A stretch of DNA of 64,000 bases, taken from Pseudomonadota bacterium. GTDB taxonomy: Bacteria; Chloroflexota; UBA6077; JAJPHF01. The translations under genes were made by a program, and so were the position numbers. The notes beneath the pieces are model-generated. The model saw only the letters and a list, made by a program, of their open reading frames with translations, was not told the origin of the DNA and did not search any database. Positions 25,612 through 32,732 of this stretch are shown here, piece after piece. The DNA lies in NCBI GenBank assembly GCA_021325365.1, contig JAJPHF010000150.1, forward strand, positions 14,124 through 78,123, written 5' to 3'. How positions within the stretch are numbered: position 1 is the stretch's first letter; each line of letters begins with the position of its first letter.

Positions 25612-26570
25612 CGCGCCAGTCGCTCCTCGATCTCGTCTGCCGTTGGCACCCCGGCGAGGCCCGGCTGCTCGACCGCACATGCCGCCGCGCACGCCGCGTA
25701 GCGCGCGGCCGCCACCGGACTGTCCCCCCGCGCCAGCCGCCCAAACCACACGGCCGCGAACACGTCGCCGGCGCCGGTCGGGTCGTCGGGCCGCGCCGGA
25801 CAAGCCGGCACGTCCTCGGCCACGGCGCCCTGCCACAGCCGCACGCCCTGCGCGCCGCGCGTCAGCGCGACCAGCGGCCCGGCCGCAGCCAGCCGCGCCG
25901 CGGCTTCCGGCTCGGCTGCCAGATCTTCCTCGCTGAGCGCCACTGCCTGCACGCCGCGCAGGCGCTCCGGCAAGTCGCCGCACGGCGAGGCCACCACCGC
26001 GCCGGCCCCATCCCACTGCCGCAGCCACCCCTGGGGCGTGGCCCCGACCAGCCGGCCGGGCGCCGCGAGCGCGGCCGCGAGCGCCAGGTCCACTTCCCGC
26101 GCCACCGGCGCCAGGTGAACGATGCGGGCCGCCCGCCAGGCGGGCGGCACGTCGGCCCAGCCGAGCGGCGCCGCGCGCGCCAGCAACCGCTGCCGCCGCG
26201 CGCCGGCCGCGTAGGCGTTCCGAAAGCGCGTGGTGGCCGTTGCCGGGACGCGCTGGATAGCGATGCCGGGCAAGTGGGCGGCCAGGTCCAGCCCCGGCGC
26301 GGCGCTCGTCACGATCCCGACGCGCCAGCCCTGTCGCTGCGCGGCCAGGCCGGCGTACGCCACCGTGCCGCCCAGCCGCTCCCCGTCCGCCGTCTCGTCG
26401 AGGCAGACGTGCCCGATCAGCAGGTAGTCTACACGAGTGCTGAGTGCTGAGTGCTGAGTGCTGAGTGGCTCAGGTTCAGCCCCAACAGCCTCGCCGCCTA
26501 CACTTGCGGCGCTGGGGAGGCGGGCTCCGCCCAGGACCGGGGAGCCGGACGCTGCACTCAGCACTTGCAA
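25599..26570 (-). CDS. PfkB family carbohydrate kinase
   Basis: About 323 residues. The C-terminal signature DDPTGAGDVFAAVWFG with the catalytic Asp, the VALTRGAQGVRLW segment and the N-terminal LLIGHVCLDE / LGGTVAYAGLAA (truncated motif 1) place it in the ribokinase/PfkB family; the sugar or nucleoside substrate is unknown. Odd: the first ~45 residues (VLSAAS..., PLSTQHSALSTR) are encoded by a pair of the dispersed CAGCACTCAG repeats, and after the repeat there is no ATG/GTG/TTG before the conserved fold. The start is tentatively the TTG at 26570. It lies between jag and parA in the same operon. Confidence 0.8.
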   Translation of the reverse strand: MQVLSAASGSPVLGGARLPSAASVGGEAVGAEPEPLSTQHSALSTRVDYLLIGHVCLDETADGERLGGTVAYAGLAAQRQGWRVGIVTSAAPGLDLAAHLPGIAIQRVPATATTRFRNAYAAGARRQRLLARAAPLGWADVPPAWRAARIVHLAPVAREVDLALAAALAAPGRLVGATPQGWLRQWDGAGAVVASPCGDLPERLRGVQAVALSEEDLAAEPEAAARLAAAGPLVALTRGAQGVRLWQGAVAEDVPACPARPDDPTGAGDVFAAVWFGRLARGDSPVAAARYAACAAACAVEQPGLAGVPTADEIEERLARWAA

Positions 26571-26580
26571 CTCGGCACTG
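26436..26580. repeat. Inverted pair of CAGCACTCAG repeats at the pfkB 5' end
   Basis: A tandem run of five AGTGCTG-type units (26436-26468) faces GCACTCAGCACT (26554-26565), with a final degenerate unit at ~26573. They form a stem enclosing ~85 nt. The pair covers the first ~45 codons of pfkB and reaches the jag stop codon. Confidence 0.8.
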
Positions 26581-26582
26581 GC

Positions 26583-27269
26583 CTAGGCGCGGGGGGCGAC
26601 GACGACGCGCCGCTCGTCGCCCGCCCCGATGCTATAGGTCATGACGTCGGGGTGCTCGGCCAAAGCAATGTGGACGATGCGCCGGTCGGCCGGCCGCATC
26701 GGCTCCATCGCAATCGGCGTGCGCGCGCGCTGCACGCGCTCGGCGGTACGCTGCGCCTTCGAGCGGATCAGCGCCGCCTGCCGGTCGTGATAGTGCCCCA
26801 CGTCCACGTTCACGCGGACCCAGCGGCGCAGGCGGCGCTGGACCAGCATGCCGAGCGTGTACTGGAGCGCGGCGGCCGTCTCGCCCCGGCGCCCGATCAG
26901 CACGCCCAGGTCCTCGCCCTCCACGTCGAGGACGATGCTGGGGCTCGCCGACTCGATGTCCACCTCGCGCACCGACACCTGGCCCTCGATACCCATTAGC
27001 TCCAGCAGGTCGGTCAGCATGTCCTCGGCCACCTCGGGCAGCCGCTCCAGGGGCACCGCTTCCTGCTCGGCCGGCGGCCCGGCGGCCTCGCCCTCGGCCT
27101 CGCGCACCGTGACGCGCACCCGGGCCTCCTCGGCGCCGATCCCGAAGACGCCGCGGCTGCCCTCGCTCAGGACCGTAATGTCCACCTCGTCGCGCTGGCG
27201 GCCCAGCCGCCGCAGCGCCTGACCAATCGCCTCGTCGACGGTTTTCCCGTGGGATTCAACGCTTCGCAC
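26583..27269 (-). CDS. jag: RNA-binding protein Jag/KhpB
   Basis: 228 residues with the three canonical parts. A Jag-N domain (residues 1-55, EVDITVLSEGSRGVFGIG) is followed by a KH domain with GRRG at 126-129 (LGVLIGRRGETAAALQY) and a C-terminal R3H domain (DRRIVH at 195-200). Jag/KhpB binds RNA and influences cell division and wall growth; it is routinely encoded after yidC. GTG 27269 is the only good start and overlaps the yidC end by 14 nt; GGAGAAG precedes it. Confidence 0.94.
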   Translation of the reverse strand: MRSVESHGKTVDEAIGQALRRLGRQRDEVDITVLSEGSRGVFGIGAEEARVRVTVREAEGEAAGPPAEQEAVPLERLPEVAEDMLTDLLELMGIEGQVSVREVDIESASPSIVLDVEGEDLGVLIGRRGETAAALQYTLGMLVQRRLRRWVRVNVDVGHYHDRQAALIRSKAQRTAERVQRARTPIAMEPMRPADRRIVHIALAEHPDVMTYSIGAGDERRVVVAPRA

Positions 27270-28167
27270 TGCGTTTCTTCTCCTTGCCCGGGCGTGGGGA
27301 AGCACGGCCATTGCCCCCCGGCCCCGGCCCCCCGGCGCGCGCCCGCGGCCCCGGCCGCTCGGCCGGCGGCTCCTCCTCGTCGTCCAGCGCCGCGCCGTTG
27401 GTCGGCGGGACGGCCGGCAGGCCACCCGGCTGCCACGAGCCCGCGAACGGGGTGCTGGGCTGATAGCCGCCGGGGAAGAGCCCACCCCAGCCGGTCAGGA
27501 AATACTGCTGCACGAGGCTGAATAGGTTCGAGGTCACCCAGTACAGCACGAGGCCGGCCGGGAAATTGAACGAGAAGAACAGGAACATCAGCGGCATGAA
27601 CTGCATGGCCTTGTTCATCTGCGCCTGCTGCGGGTCCGGGTTCGGCGGCGTCATCATGCGCTGGATGACGAGCTGCGTCACCGCCGTCAACACCGGCAGG
27701 ACGGGGTTCGGAATGGGCGCGGTCGAGTTCGGCAGGGTGAACGGTAGGTAGTCGGGGTGCGCCAGGCTGGAGATCCACAAGAAGCCCTGCTGGAACACCG
27801 GCTCGGTGGCGGCCAGGTGCTGGAGGCCCTGGTACAGGGCGTACCAGATCGGCATCTGGATGAACAATGGCAGGCAGCCCGCGGCCGGGTTGACGTTCGC
27901 CTCCTTGTAGATCCGCATCGTCTCTTCTTGGAGCTTGACGCGGTCCTTGGCGTACTTCTTCTGGATCACCTTCAGCCGCGGCTGCAGGACCATCATGGCG
28001 CGCTGCGACTTGATCTGCTGCCAGGTGAGCGGGAACAGGACGATCTTGACGATGATCGTGAACAGGATGATGGCGAGGCCGGCCGAGCCAGTGAAGTCGG
28101 CGAGATAGAGGAGCGCCTGGCTCAGCGGCTGCACGAGCACCGCTTGCCAGAGTTGGCCGATGTCCAA
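27256..28167 (-). CDS. yidC: Membrane protein insertase YidC
   Basis: 303 residues, the short YidC/Oxa1/Alb3 form without the large periplasmic domain. Helix 1 region IGQLWQAVLVQPLSQALLYL is followed by GLAIILFTIIVKIVLFPLT with the functional Arg/Lys cavity (KSQRAMMVLQPRLKVIQKKY). Later come the conserved GCLPLFIQMPIWYALYQGL and FPAGLVLYWVTSNLFSLVQQ. A Gly/Pro-rich basic tail ends it. It inserts proteins into the cytoplasmic membrane with or without SecYEG. The TTG at 28167 is chosen: GGGAGG lies five bases upstream and no ATG/GTG suits. yidD precedes it by 26 nt. Confidence 0.95.
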   Translation of the reverse strand: MDIGQLWQAVLVQPLSQALLYLADFTGSAGLAIILFTIIVKIVLFPLTWQQIKSQRAMMVLQPRLKVIQKKYAKDRVKLQEETMRIYKEANVNPAAGCLPLFIQMPIWYALYQGLQHLAATEPVFQQGFLWISSLAHPDYLPFTLPNSTAPIPNPVLPVLTAVTQLVIQRMMTPPNPDPQQAQMNKAMQFMPLMFLFFSFNFPAGLVLYWVTSNLFSLVQQYFLTGWGGLFPGGYQPSTPFAGSWQPGGLPAVPPTNGAALDDEEEPPAERPGPRARAGGPGPGGNGRASPRPGKEKKRSAKR

Positions 28168-28193
28168 AGAGCCTCCCGACGGCGCGGCGCGGA

Positions 28194-28412
28194 CTAGGGC
28201 ACGGGATCGTACCCGCCCGCGCAAAACGGATGGCAGCGCGCCAGGCGCCGCACGGCAAGCCAGCCGCCGAGCGCGACGCCGTGGCGCTCAATCGCCTCGA
28301 ACGCGTAGACCGAGCACGTGGGGACGAACCGACAGGCCGGCGGGAGGAGCGGCGAGATCACCCGCTGGTACAGGCGAATCAATCCAAGCGCGAGCGCGTC
28401 GATCATCGTCAC
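28194..28412 (-). CDS. yidD: Membrane protein insertion efficiency factor YidD
   Basis: 72 residues. [38 protein letters not shown] and [16 protein letters not shown] are the conserved YidD (DUF37) blocks, including the three cysteines. It assists YidC/Sec-mediated membrane insertion. GTG 28412 overlaps the rnpA stop (GTGA), suggesting translational coupling; ATG 28406 is the alternative. Confidence 0.95.
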   Translation of the reverse strand: MTMIDALALGLIRLYQRVISPLLPPACRFVPTCSVYAFEAIERHGVALGGWLAVRRLARCHPFCAGGYDPVP

Positions 28413-28855
28413 GTAGTCATGGCCGCGGCGTCCGCGGGCCCGGCCGGCGGCCGCCTGCGCGCACCGCGCTCCGCCGCTCGTTCGGTGGCCGGCCCCACCT
28501 GGCCGGGCCTCCTGTCGCGCAATAAGCGTGCCCGGCGCAGCAGCTCCTCCACGGCAGCCGCGATGGCGGCGAAGTCGGCCACCGCGATCGGCGGGCGCGC
28601 GCTCCAAACCAGATCGACGCCCGGCACCAGTGCCGGAGAGCGCGCCCGCACGGCTTCCCGCAGGCGCCGCTTCACGCGGTTGCGCACAACGGCGTTGCCC
28701 ACGCGCCGGCCGACGACGAAGCCGCTGCGCGGGGGCCCCGGCTCGCCCTCGCGCGGCGCCGCGTACAACACCAACAGCGGGTGCGCCCAGGACCGTCGCC
28801 GGGCCCGCACCCGCTGGAAGTCCGCCGCTTTCCGAAGGCGCTGCGCTCGCTCGAT
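28409..28855 (-). CDS. rnpA: Ribonuclease P protein component, possible AUC start
   Basis: Protein subunit of RNase P, which trims tRNA 5' ends. [26 protein letters not shown] is the signature region (SRKVG...RNRIKRLLRE in other species). The conserved N-terminal part [27 protein letters not shown] is encoded from ~28840 on, but the first ATG/GTG/TTG in frame is only at 28810, which would cut this part off. Going upstream to an in-frame TGA at ~28909 the only plausible initiator is ATC at 28855 ([13 protein letters not shown]), so a rare AUC start is proposed (148 aa). The C-terminal ~45 residues are an unusual Arg/Pro/Ala-rich extension. Confidence 0.85.
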   Translation of the reverse strand: MERAQRLRKAADFQRVRARRRSWAHPLLVLYAAPREGEPGPPRSGFVVGRRVGNAVVRNRVKRRLREAVRARSPALVPGVDLVWSARPPIAVADFAAIAAAVEELLRRARLLRDRRPGQVGPATERAAERGARRRPPAGPADAAAMTT

Positions 28856-28955
28856 GCCGCGTCTGTCCTGCCTGCGCCGGCGCCCGCGAGGGCGCCCAGT
28901 GGCTCGTCATCGCTCAGCTACGGTCGCGGCGCGTTCCTGTGATCCCCGCCGGGGC

Positions 28956-29096
28956 TTAGACCACAGTCAAGCGCTTGCGCCCGCGCAGGCGGCGGCGCCG
29001 TAGCACGTTGCGCCCGCCGGGCGTACTCATCCGCTTCAGGAAGCCGTGCTCGCGCTTGCGCGGGATGCGCTTCGGCTGCCACGTCCGCTTCGGCAC
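28956..29096 (-). CDS. rpmH: 50S ribosomal protein L34
   Basis: 46 residues: [20 protein letters not shown], then [12 protein letters not shown] followed by the Arg/Lys-rich end of L34. It starts at GTG 29096 with GTGAGG upstream and ends with TAA at 28956. It is the first gene of the rpmH-rnpA-yidD-yidC-jag run; its own consensus promoter lies just upstream. rnpA begins ~100 nt after its stop. Confidence 0.96.
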   Translation of the reverse strand: MPKRTWQPKRIPRKREHGFLKRMSTPGGRNVLRRRRLRGRKRLTVV

Positions 29097-29130
29097 TGGT
29101 TACCTCACCCTCTATGCGTGGAGCGGTCAA

Positions 29131-29160
29131 ATTATAGCGGCGCTCCGGACGGGGTGTCAA
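29131..29160 (-). promoter_or_regulatory. Consensus promoter of the rpmH operon
   Basis: On the minus strand TTGACA (29160-29155), an 18-bp spacer and TATAAT (29136-29131) match the housekeeping-sigma consensus at all twelve positions. The start of transcription should be near 29124, giving a leader of ~28 nt before rpmH. Confidence 0.88.
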
Positions 29161-29384
29161 AAGCGAATAGACGGCCTTCGCGTCCACCCCCCGCCCCCTC
29201 GCTCGTCGCCAAGGGGCCGCGCTCGCCGCATGCTCCCCACGCCTCGGCTCCCGCCAGGTAGACGATGGCACGCCCCGGAGCGGCCGGGCGCGACGAGCGG
29301 GCCGAGGGTAGCGGTGGCGCCGCGGTATAACGAAGGGGGGCGCTGCGCGGCGCCGCACGCGCGACCGGGGCACGAGGAGCGCGG
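29161..29384. other. Intergenic region upstream of rpmH, no oriC features seen
   Basis: Here dnaA and oriC would be expected in many bacteria. The stretch is GC-rich with no TTATCCACA-type DnaA boxes and no AT-rich unwinding segment. The only signal is TATAAC at 29326-29331, a possible -10 for the radical SAM gene. Confidence 0.5.
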
Positions 29385-30857
29385 GTGAACGTCCTACTGT
29401 TGTCGACCTACGAGCTGGGCCACCAGCCGCTGGCGGTGGCGCGCCCGGCCGCGCACCTGCTCGCGGCGGGCCACCGCGTGCGCTGCCAGGACCTGGCCGT
29501 CGAGCGGCTGGACGAGGCACGAGTGCGCGAGGCGACGCTGATCGGCATCTCCGTGCCGATGCACACCGCTACGCGGCTGGGAGTGCGGCTGGCGGAGCGC
29601 GTCCGCGCCCTCAACCCCGATGCCCACGTCTGTTTCTACGGCCTGTACGCCGCGCTGCACGCCGACGTGCTGCTCGGGCCGCTGGCTGACAGCGTGGTAG
29701 GCGGCGAGTTCGAGGCGCCGCTCGTGGCGCTCGCCGCCGGGCTCGATGCCGCTGGTCGCGCGCCGCGCGCCGCCCTGCGGGATGCGGCGCCGCCCGAGGG
29801 CGTGCTCACCGCGCGGGGCGGCCGCGTGTATCTGGGACGCCAGGCGTTCCTCGTGCCGCGCCGCGACCTGCTGCCGCCGCTCGGCCGCTACGCCCGCCTG
29901 CAGATGGCGAGCGGCCAGAAGCTGGTCGGCTACGTCGAGGCGAGCCGCGGCTGCGCCCACCAGTGCCGCCACTGCCCGATCACGCCCGTCTACGGTGGGC
30001 GGCTCCGCATCGTGCCCGCCGACGTGGTGCTGGCCGACGTGCGGCAGCTCGTGGCCCGCGGCGCCGAGCACATTACGTTCGGCGACCCCGACTTCTTCAA
30101 CGGTGTTCGCCACTCATTGTGCATCGTCGAAGCGCTGCACGCCGAGTTCCCGGCGCTCACGTTCGACGCGACGATCAAGGTCGAGCACTTGTTAGAGCAC
30201 CGCGCCTACCTGCCCGCGCTGCGTGCCGCCGGCTGCCTGTTCGTGGTCTCGGCCGTCGAGGCGGTGCAGGACGACGTGCTGATGCACTTCCGCAAGGGGC
30301 ACACGGCGGCCGACGTCGAGGTGGCGCTCGGGCTGGCGGCGGCCGCCGGCATCCCGCTGCGGCCGACGTTCGTGCCGTTCACGCCCTGGACGTCGCTCGC
30401 CGACTACCTGGATCTCCTCGACTTCGTGGCGCGGCACGGGCTGGTGCGCCACGTCGATCCGGTGCAGTTCGCCATCCGACTGCTTGTGCCGCGCGGCTCC
30501 GCGCTCGTCGGCACGCCCGCCATGACGCCGCACCTCGGCCCCTTCGACGCGGCCACGTTCTCCTACCGCTGGACGCACCCCGACCCGCGTATGGATGCGC
30601 TGCAAGTTGCCGTGGCCGCGCTGGTGGAGGAGGCGGCGCGCGCCGGCGAGGACGCGGCGGCGACGTTCGCGCGCATCCACGCGCTCGCCCGCGCCGCCGC
30701 CGGCCGTCCCCCCGCGGCCAGCCCGCCTCCCGAACGGGCGCCCGCAATGGCCGTGCCGCGCCTGACCGAGCCGTGGTTCTGCTGAGCGGAGCCGACCACG
30801 GACCAGTTCGGTCCGCTGACGACGAGCGACCACCCCCGGCTGGAAGCGAGAGTATGA
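29385..30857 (+). CDS. B12-binding radical SAM selenoprotein with CUAEP tail
   Basis: Predicted 490 residues when UGA 30783-30785 is read as selenocysteine (position 467). The N-terminal ~120 residues form a cobalamin-binding Rossmann-like domain (LSTYELGHQPLAVARPA, LIGISVPMHTATRLG). The radical SAM core follows, with the 4Fe-4S cysteines C190, C194 and C197 in GCAHQCRHCP. At the C-terminus PRLTEPWFC is followed by UGA-GCG-GAG-CCG, giving Cys-Sec-Ala-Glu-Pro; the frame then continues 20 residues to TGA 30855-30857. From memory, a radical SAM family with exactly such a CUAEP or CCAEP tail is known, with Cys replacing Sec in some members; its substrate is not established. A SECIS-like hairpin lies 14 nt after the UGA. 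GTG 29385 follows GAGGAGCGCGG. Read conventionally, the protein would stop after 466 residues. Confidence 0.85.
30799..30815 (+). promoter_or_regulatory. Candidate SECIS hairpin of the radical SAM gene
   Basis: CGGACC (30799-30804) pairs with GGTCCG (30810-30815) around the loop AGTTC, which presents a GU dinucleotide. The loop begins 19 nt after the UGA, inside the 16-37 nt window known for bacterial SECIS elements. It is inside the coding frame, as is normal in bacteria. Confidence 0.7.
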
Positions 30858-31326
30858 GGCCCAGATCGGGGGTGGTCACAGCGGGGTCACACGGCTAGCG
30901 AGCAGCGGTGGCCTCCATACCGTCGGCTTTGAGCGCCATCGTGTAGTTCAGCGCGTGTGGGTCCGCGGCGCTCCGCCCCAGGAACTAGTGGTGCTCCGCC
31001 AATCCTCAGATTCTCCTCAGCTTACGTTCAGCTACCGCTTCCCCGCGGTGTGCCATACTGGCCGCCTAGGTCAGCCCGTGCCCGGAGCCCGTGGCCCGAT
31101 GCGAGGGCAGGCGAGGCTATGCGCTACCGTCGGCATCCAGAGGACCGGCGCAAGCGCTAGGAGGAGGGGCATACGCCGTCTGAGGAGCCCGTCGGCGGGC
31201 GGGTCCCTAGCGGAGTGGCTGACGCCAGCGAGTCTGCGTCCGCTAGGGCGGCAGGCGAACGGGCATGAGCAACTACAGCGGGACCGCCGCTCTCCGCGCC
31301 GCGGAGAATCACAGGAGGGAGAACCA
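30858..31326. other. Non-coding leader region with a structured element
   Basis: No convincing gene. CCCTAGCGGA (31205-31214) and TCCGCTAGGG (31239-31248) form a perfect 10-bp stem whose interior contains a small TGGC-tgac-GCCA hairpin, ~80 nt before the downstream gene; it may be part of its 5' leader. A CATACT at ~31054 is a weak -10 candidate. Confidence 0.4.
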
Positions 31327-32520
31327 ATGCCCAAGTTGCCGAGTCGCGTCGCTTTCTCAGGGTCCGTTGTCGGCGGTTTGGCCGCGCTGCTCGTCCTGAC
31401 CGCCGGCCTGGCGTGGGCAGCCGCGCCCACGGTAGTGTTCAAGCAAACGATCAACCCGCCCGCGACCAGTAGCTTCGACATTAGCTTCGTCAAGAACGAT
31501 GTCGGCGCCTATATCCTCGCCGACCGGACTAACAACGCGGTCGACTTGTTCAATGCCGCGGCGCCCTCGTTCACCGGGGGCATCGGAAGCGGCGGCTTTG
31601 TCGGGAACCACCCCGCTTGCGCGGTGTTCCGCGCCTGTTCGGGTCCCAATGGCGTGCTGATCGACAACAACAACCACGTCTGGGCAGGCGACGGACCCGC
31701 GGCGGATTGCAGTACCGCAGACTGCCGCTGCTTCCCGAACGAAACGCAAAGTATGGTCAAGGAGTATACGCTGGCGGTCAGCAGCGGGGCGACGGGACGC
31801 CTCGCCTGCCTCGACACCGGCGGCAACTTCCGCGCGGACGAGATGGCGTTCGACCCGCGGGACAACTTCTTGCTGGTTGCCAACGACGCCGACGGATTCC
31901 TCAGCCTGATCCAGACTGCAGGCACGCCGGCGATCGTTGACCAATTCTTCTATGCGGATAACGACGTCGGGAAACCAGCATCCGCTCGGGGGCTCGCGAC
32001 CGCGGGCGGCGGCATCGAGCAGCCGGTCTGGAACCCGCAGCAGGGCTTCTTTTACCAGGCGATCCCCCAGGGCACGACGGTGGGGCGCATCGATATCTTC
32101 AACCCGAAGCCCGGCAAACTGGTCTACCTACGGAGCATCGACGTGCCCAACTGCACAGGCGGGCCGACCGGTCTGGCGATCGACCCGGCGACGCGGCAAC
32201 TCCTCGGCGCGTGTGGCAACGGTGCGGCGTTGATCGACGCTAACAGCGGCAGGGTCAGTATCATCGGCTCAGCCGCAACCACCGGCGGCGCCGATGAGAT
32301 CTGGTTCGATCCGGGCTCCAACGCCTGGTACCTTGGCATAAGCTCGCCCCCGCAATTGGGCGTGGTAAGCGCGGGCCCTGACCATGCGGTCCAGGATGCT
32401 ACGCAGGCCGGCTGCTGCGGCCATTCCGTGGCCGCCTACACGGCCAGCGCGACCCAGAGCTACGTCTTCGATCCCAACTCCACAGGCACGGGCATCAGCG
32501 TCTTCAGCGCCACGCCGTAA
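31327..32520 (+). CDS. Exported beta-propeller-like protein (NHL/SMP-30-type)
   Basis: 397 residues. ATG 31327 has CAGGAGGGAGAACC before it and begins a signal peptide (VVGGLAALLVLTAGLAWAAAP). The mature protein shows repeated blade-like segments with YILADRTNNAVDLFN, DEMAFDPRDNFLLVANDADG, PTGLAIDPATRQLLGACG and DEIWFDPGSNAWYLGIS. These are the pattern of a six- or seven-bladed propeller such as SMP-30/NHL/lactonase proteins. Several cysteines (CRCF, CC) suggest disulfides outside the cytoplasm. No catalytic site could be identified and the ligand is unknown. Confidence 0.78.
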   Translation: MPKLPSRVAFSGSVVGGLAALLVLTAGLAWAAAPTVVFKQTINPPATSSFDISFVKNDVGAYILADRTNNAVDLFNAAAPSFTGGIGSGGFVGNHPACAVFRACSGPNGVLIDNNNHVWAGDGPAADCSTADCRCFPNETQSMVKEYTLAVSSGATGRLACLDTGGNFRADEMAFDPRDNFLLVANDADGFLSLIQTAGTPAIVDQFFYADNDVGKPASARGLATAGGGIEQPVWNPQQGFFYQAIPQGTTVGRIDIFNPKPGKLVYLRSIDVPNCTGGPTGLAIDPATRQLLGACGNGAALIDANSGRVSIIGSAATTGGADEIWFDPGSNAWYLGISSPPQLGVVSAGPDHAVQDATQAGCCGHSVAAYTASATQSYVFDPNSTGTGISVFSATP

Positions 32521-32534
32521 TGCCGAAGCATCGT

Positions 32535-32578
32535 GGGCGGCACTCGGCAGGCTGTCTCCGGCCCGCCCAGTGCCGCCC
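32535..32578. terminator. Hairpin between convergent genes
   Basis: GGGCGGCACT (32535-32544) pairs with AGTGCCGCCC (32569-32578). The 24-nt interior can fold further. It lies 15 nt after the stop of the plus-strand gene and faces the end of the next minus-strand gene. Confidence 0.55.
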
Positions 32579-32732
32579 CAGCCCCTTTCTCCTGCTCTGG
32601 CTGGGAGGGGGCCAGTCCGAAGCCGAGCCCCCAGCCGTATGTGCTCGGTTCGGGGCGGCGGGCCTGACGGCTGGCCGTGCGTGACCTGGGAGGCGGCGGC
32701 ACTTGGGGGCGGCGAATGCAGCCGAGCCGCCG

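Noticed and set aside
29097..29384. Replication origin
   Set aside because: No DnaA-box cluster or AT-rich unwinding element and no dnaA gene; only promoters are visible.
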